Assembly: GCA_003167305.1 (NCBI GenBank)
Contig: PMTP01000198.1
Coordinates: 4,169 to 17,245 of the forward strand
DNA from: Acidobacteriaceae bacterium
GTDB lineage: Bacteria; Acidobacteriota; Terriglobia; Terriglobales; Acidobacteriaceae
Direction: 5' to 3'
DNA length: 13,077 nt
The notes under the pieces were generated by a model. That model was not told the origin of the DNA, did no database searches, and saw only the letters and a program-made list of their open reading frames with translations. How positions within the stretch are numbered: position 1 is the first letter of the stretch; each line of letters starts with the position of its first letter. Position numbers and translations under genes: made by a program. This document shows, one piece after another, positions 12,538-13,077 of the stretch.

Positions 12538-13077
12538 CTACTCGCCTTTTGGCAGCTCGAAGCGGTAGCCGGCGCCGCGCACGGTTCGCAGGTAGCGCGG
12601 ATTCTCCGGATCGATCTCGATCTTCTCACGGATGCGGCGCACATAAACGTCGACCGAACGGGGGGTGACGAAGCGGGCATCGCCCCATACGGAGTCCAGC
12701 AGGTGGTCGCGGCTGAAGACCCGGCCGGGATGGCGCGCTAGGTAGTCGAGCAGCCGGAACTCGGTGGCCGTGGTCGCGGTCAGCTCGCCGCGCACCATCA
12801 ATTGCATGGCGTTGGCGTCGATGATGATCTCGTCAAAGCGGATGACCGTGGGCGTGGTGGGGCGCTCGAAGCGGCGCAGCACGGCCTTCACGCGTGCCAC
12901 CAGCTCGCGGGTAGCGAAGGGCTTGGTGATGTAATCGTCGGCCCCCATCTCCAGGCCCAGCACGCGGTCGTTTTCAGAGGCGCGCGCGGTCAGGAAGATG
13001 ATGGGAACGGTGGAGAGCACCGGGTTCAGGCGCAGGCGGCGACAGACGTCCAGGCCGTCGCCGCCGGGCACCATGAT
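12538..13077 (-). CDS. phoB: PhoB-like OmpR-family response regulator, 5' end cut by window edge
   Basis: The visible 179 residues are the C-terminal three quarters of a receiver-plus-winged-helix regulator. The first visible residues, IMVPGGDGLDVCRRL, follow directly after the phospho-acceptor Asp, whose codon lies just outside the window by alignment to PhoB. T30 (FLTA) and K52 (TKPF) of the visible part are the conserved switch residues. The DNA-binding domain spans about 75-175, with ATEFRLLDYLARHPGRVFSR and the recognition-helix segment RSVDVYVRRIREKI, ending in the typical TVRGAGYRFE. Gene order regulator then kinase, with a 6-bp gap, is that of phoB-phoR. When phosphorylated it would bind direct repeats upstream of target promoters. 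Confidence 0.92.
   Translation of the reverse strand: MMVPGGDGLDVCRRLRLNPVLSTVPIIFLTARASENDRVLGLEMGADDYITKPFATRELVARVKAVLRRFERPTTPTVIRFDEIIIDANAMQLMVRGELTATTATEFRLLDYLARHPGRVFSRDHLLDSVWGDARFVTPRSVDVYVRRIREKIEIDPENPRYLRTVRGAGYRFELPKGE

Overview
This is a high-GC bacterial chromosome segment interrupted by one AT-richer accessory island. I infer an Acidobacteriota (Terriglobia-like) host. The basis is the high-GC housekeeping genes, the style of the sigma-factor partner protein and the remnant of a REP-associated (RAYT) transposase. No rRNA or marker gene is present to confirm this. Sampled sequence lines run near 65-68% GC in the flanks and about 32-43% GC inside the restriction-modification (RM) island.

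Layout. (a) 1-467, minus: 5' part of an extended-SDR NAD(P)-dependent sugar epimerase/dehydratase, running off the left edge. (b) 468-1229: no intact gene, but REP-like hairpins, a duplicated 16-mer and the C-terminal remnant of a RAYT transposase. (c) 1230-3587: an RM cassette made of vsr (plus), a NaeI-family type II endonuclease (plus), and convergently a C5-cytosine methyltransferase (minus). A 44-nt palindromic element lies upstream of the methyltransferase. (d) 3588-4397: about 800 bp of non-coding, largely AT-rich DNA. It holds two arrays of a G-triplet heptad repeat (G-quadruplex potential on the minus strand), seven helically phased A/T tracts (predicted bent DNA) and two abutting palindromes. 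(e) 4398-4775, minus: small conserved-looking hypothetical gene. (f) 4913-5620, plus: membrane-anchored TPR protein, closed by a perfect 21-bp-stem terminator. (g) 5737-6937, plus: ECF sigma factor, a previously unlisted 19-codon mini-ORF and a single-span membrane protein (putative anti-sigma). All three are chained by ATGA overlaps and a duplicated ribosome-binding-site/start module. (h) 6942-10091, minus: a type B carboxylesterase, a DMT-family exporter and a small four-helix (phage holin 4_2-like) membrane protein, probably partly co-transcribed. (i) 10430-10915, plus: YraN (UPF0102); then tRNA-Lys(TTT) at 10978-11053. (j) 11101-13077, minus: PhoB-like response regulator (N-terminus cut by the right edge) and PhoR-like PAS/HAMP histidine kinase in an operon.

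How they work together. The RM cassette restricts unmodified DNA at a target that is probably GCCGGC-like (by homology to NaeI). The methyltransferase protects the host sites, and Vsr repairs the T:G mismatches that arise when 5-methylcytosine deaminates. The sigma and membrane-protein pair forms an envelope-linked regulatory unit. The two-component pair at the right edge is most likely phosphate-responsive. Least explained are the non-coding module at 4037-4408 and the sigma/mini-ORF/anti-sigma coupling at 6316-6387.
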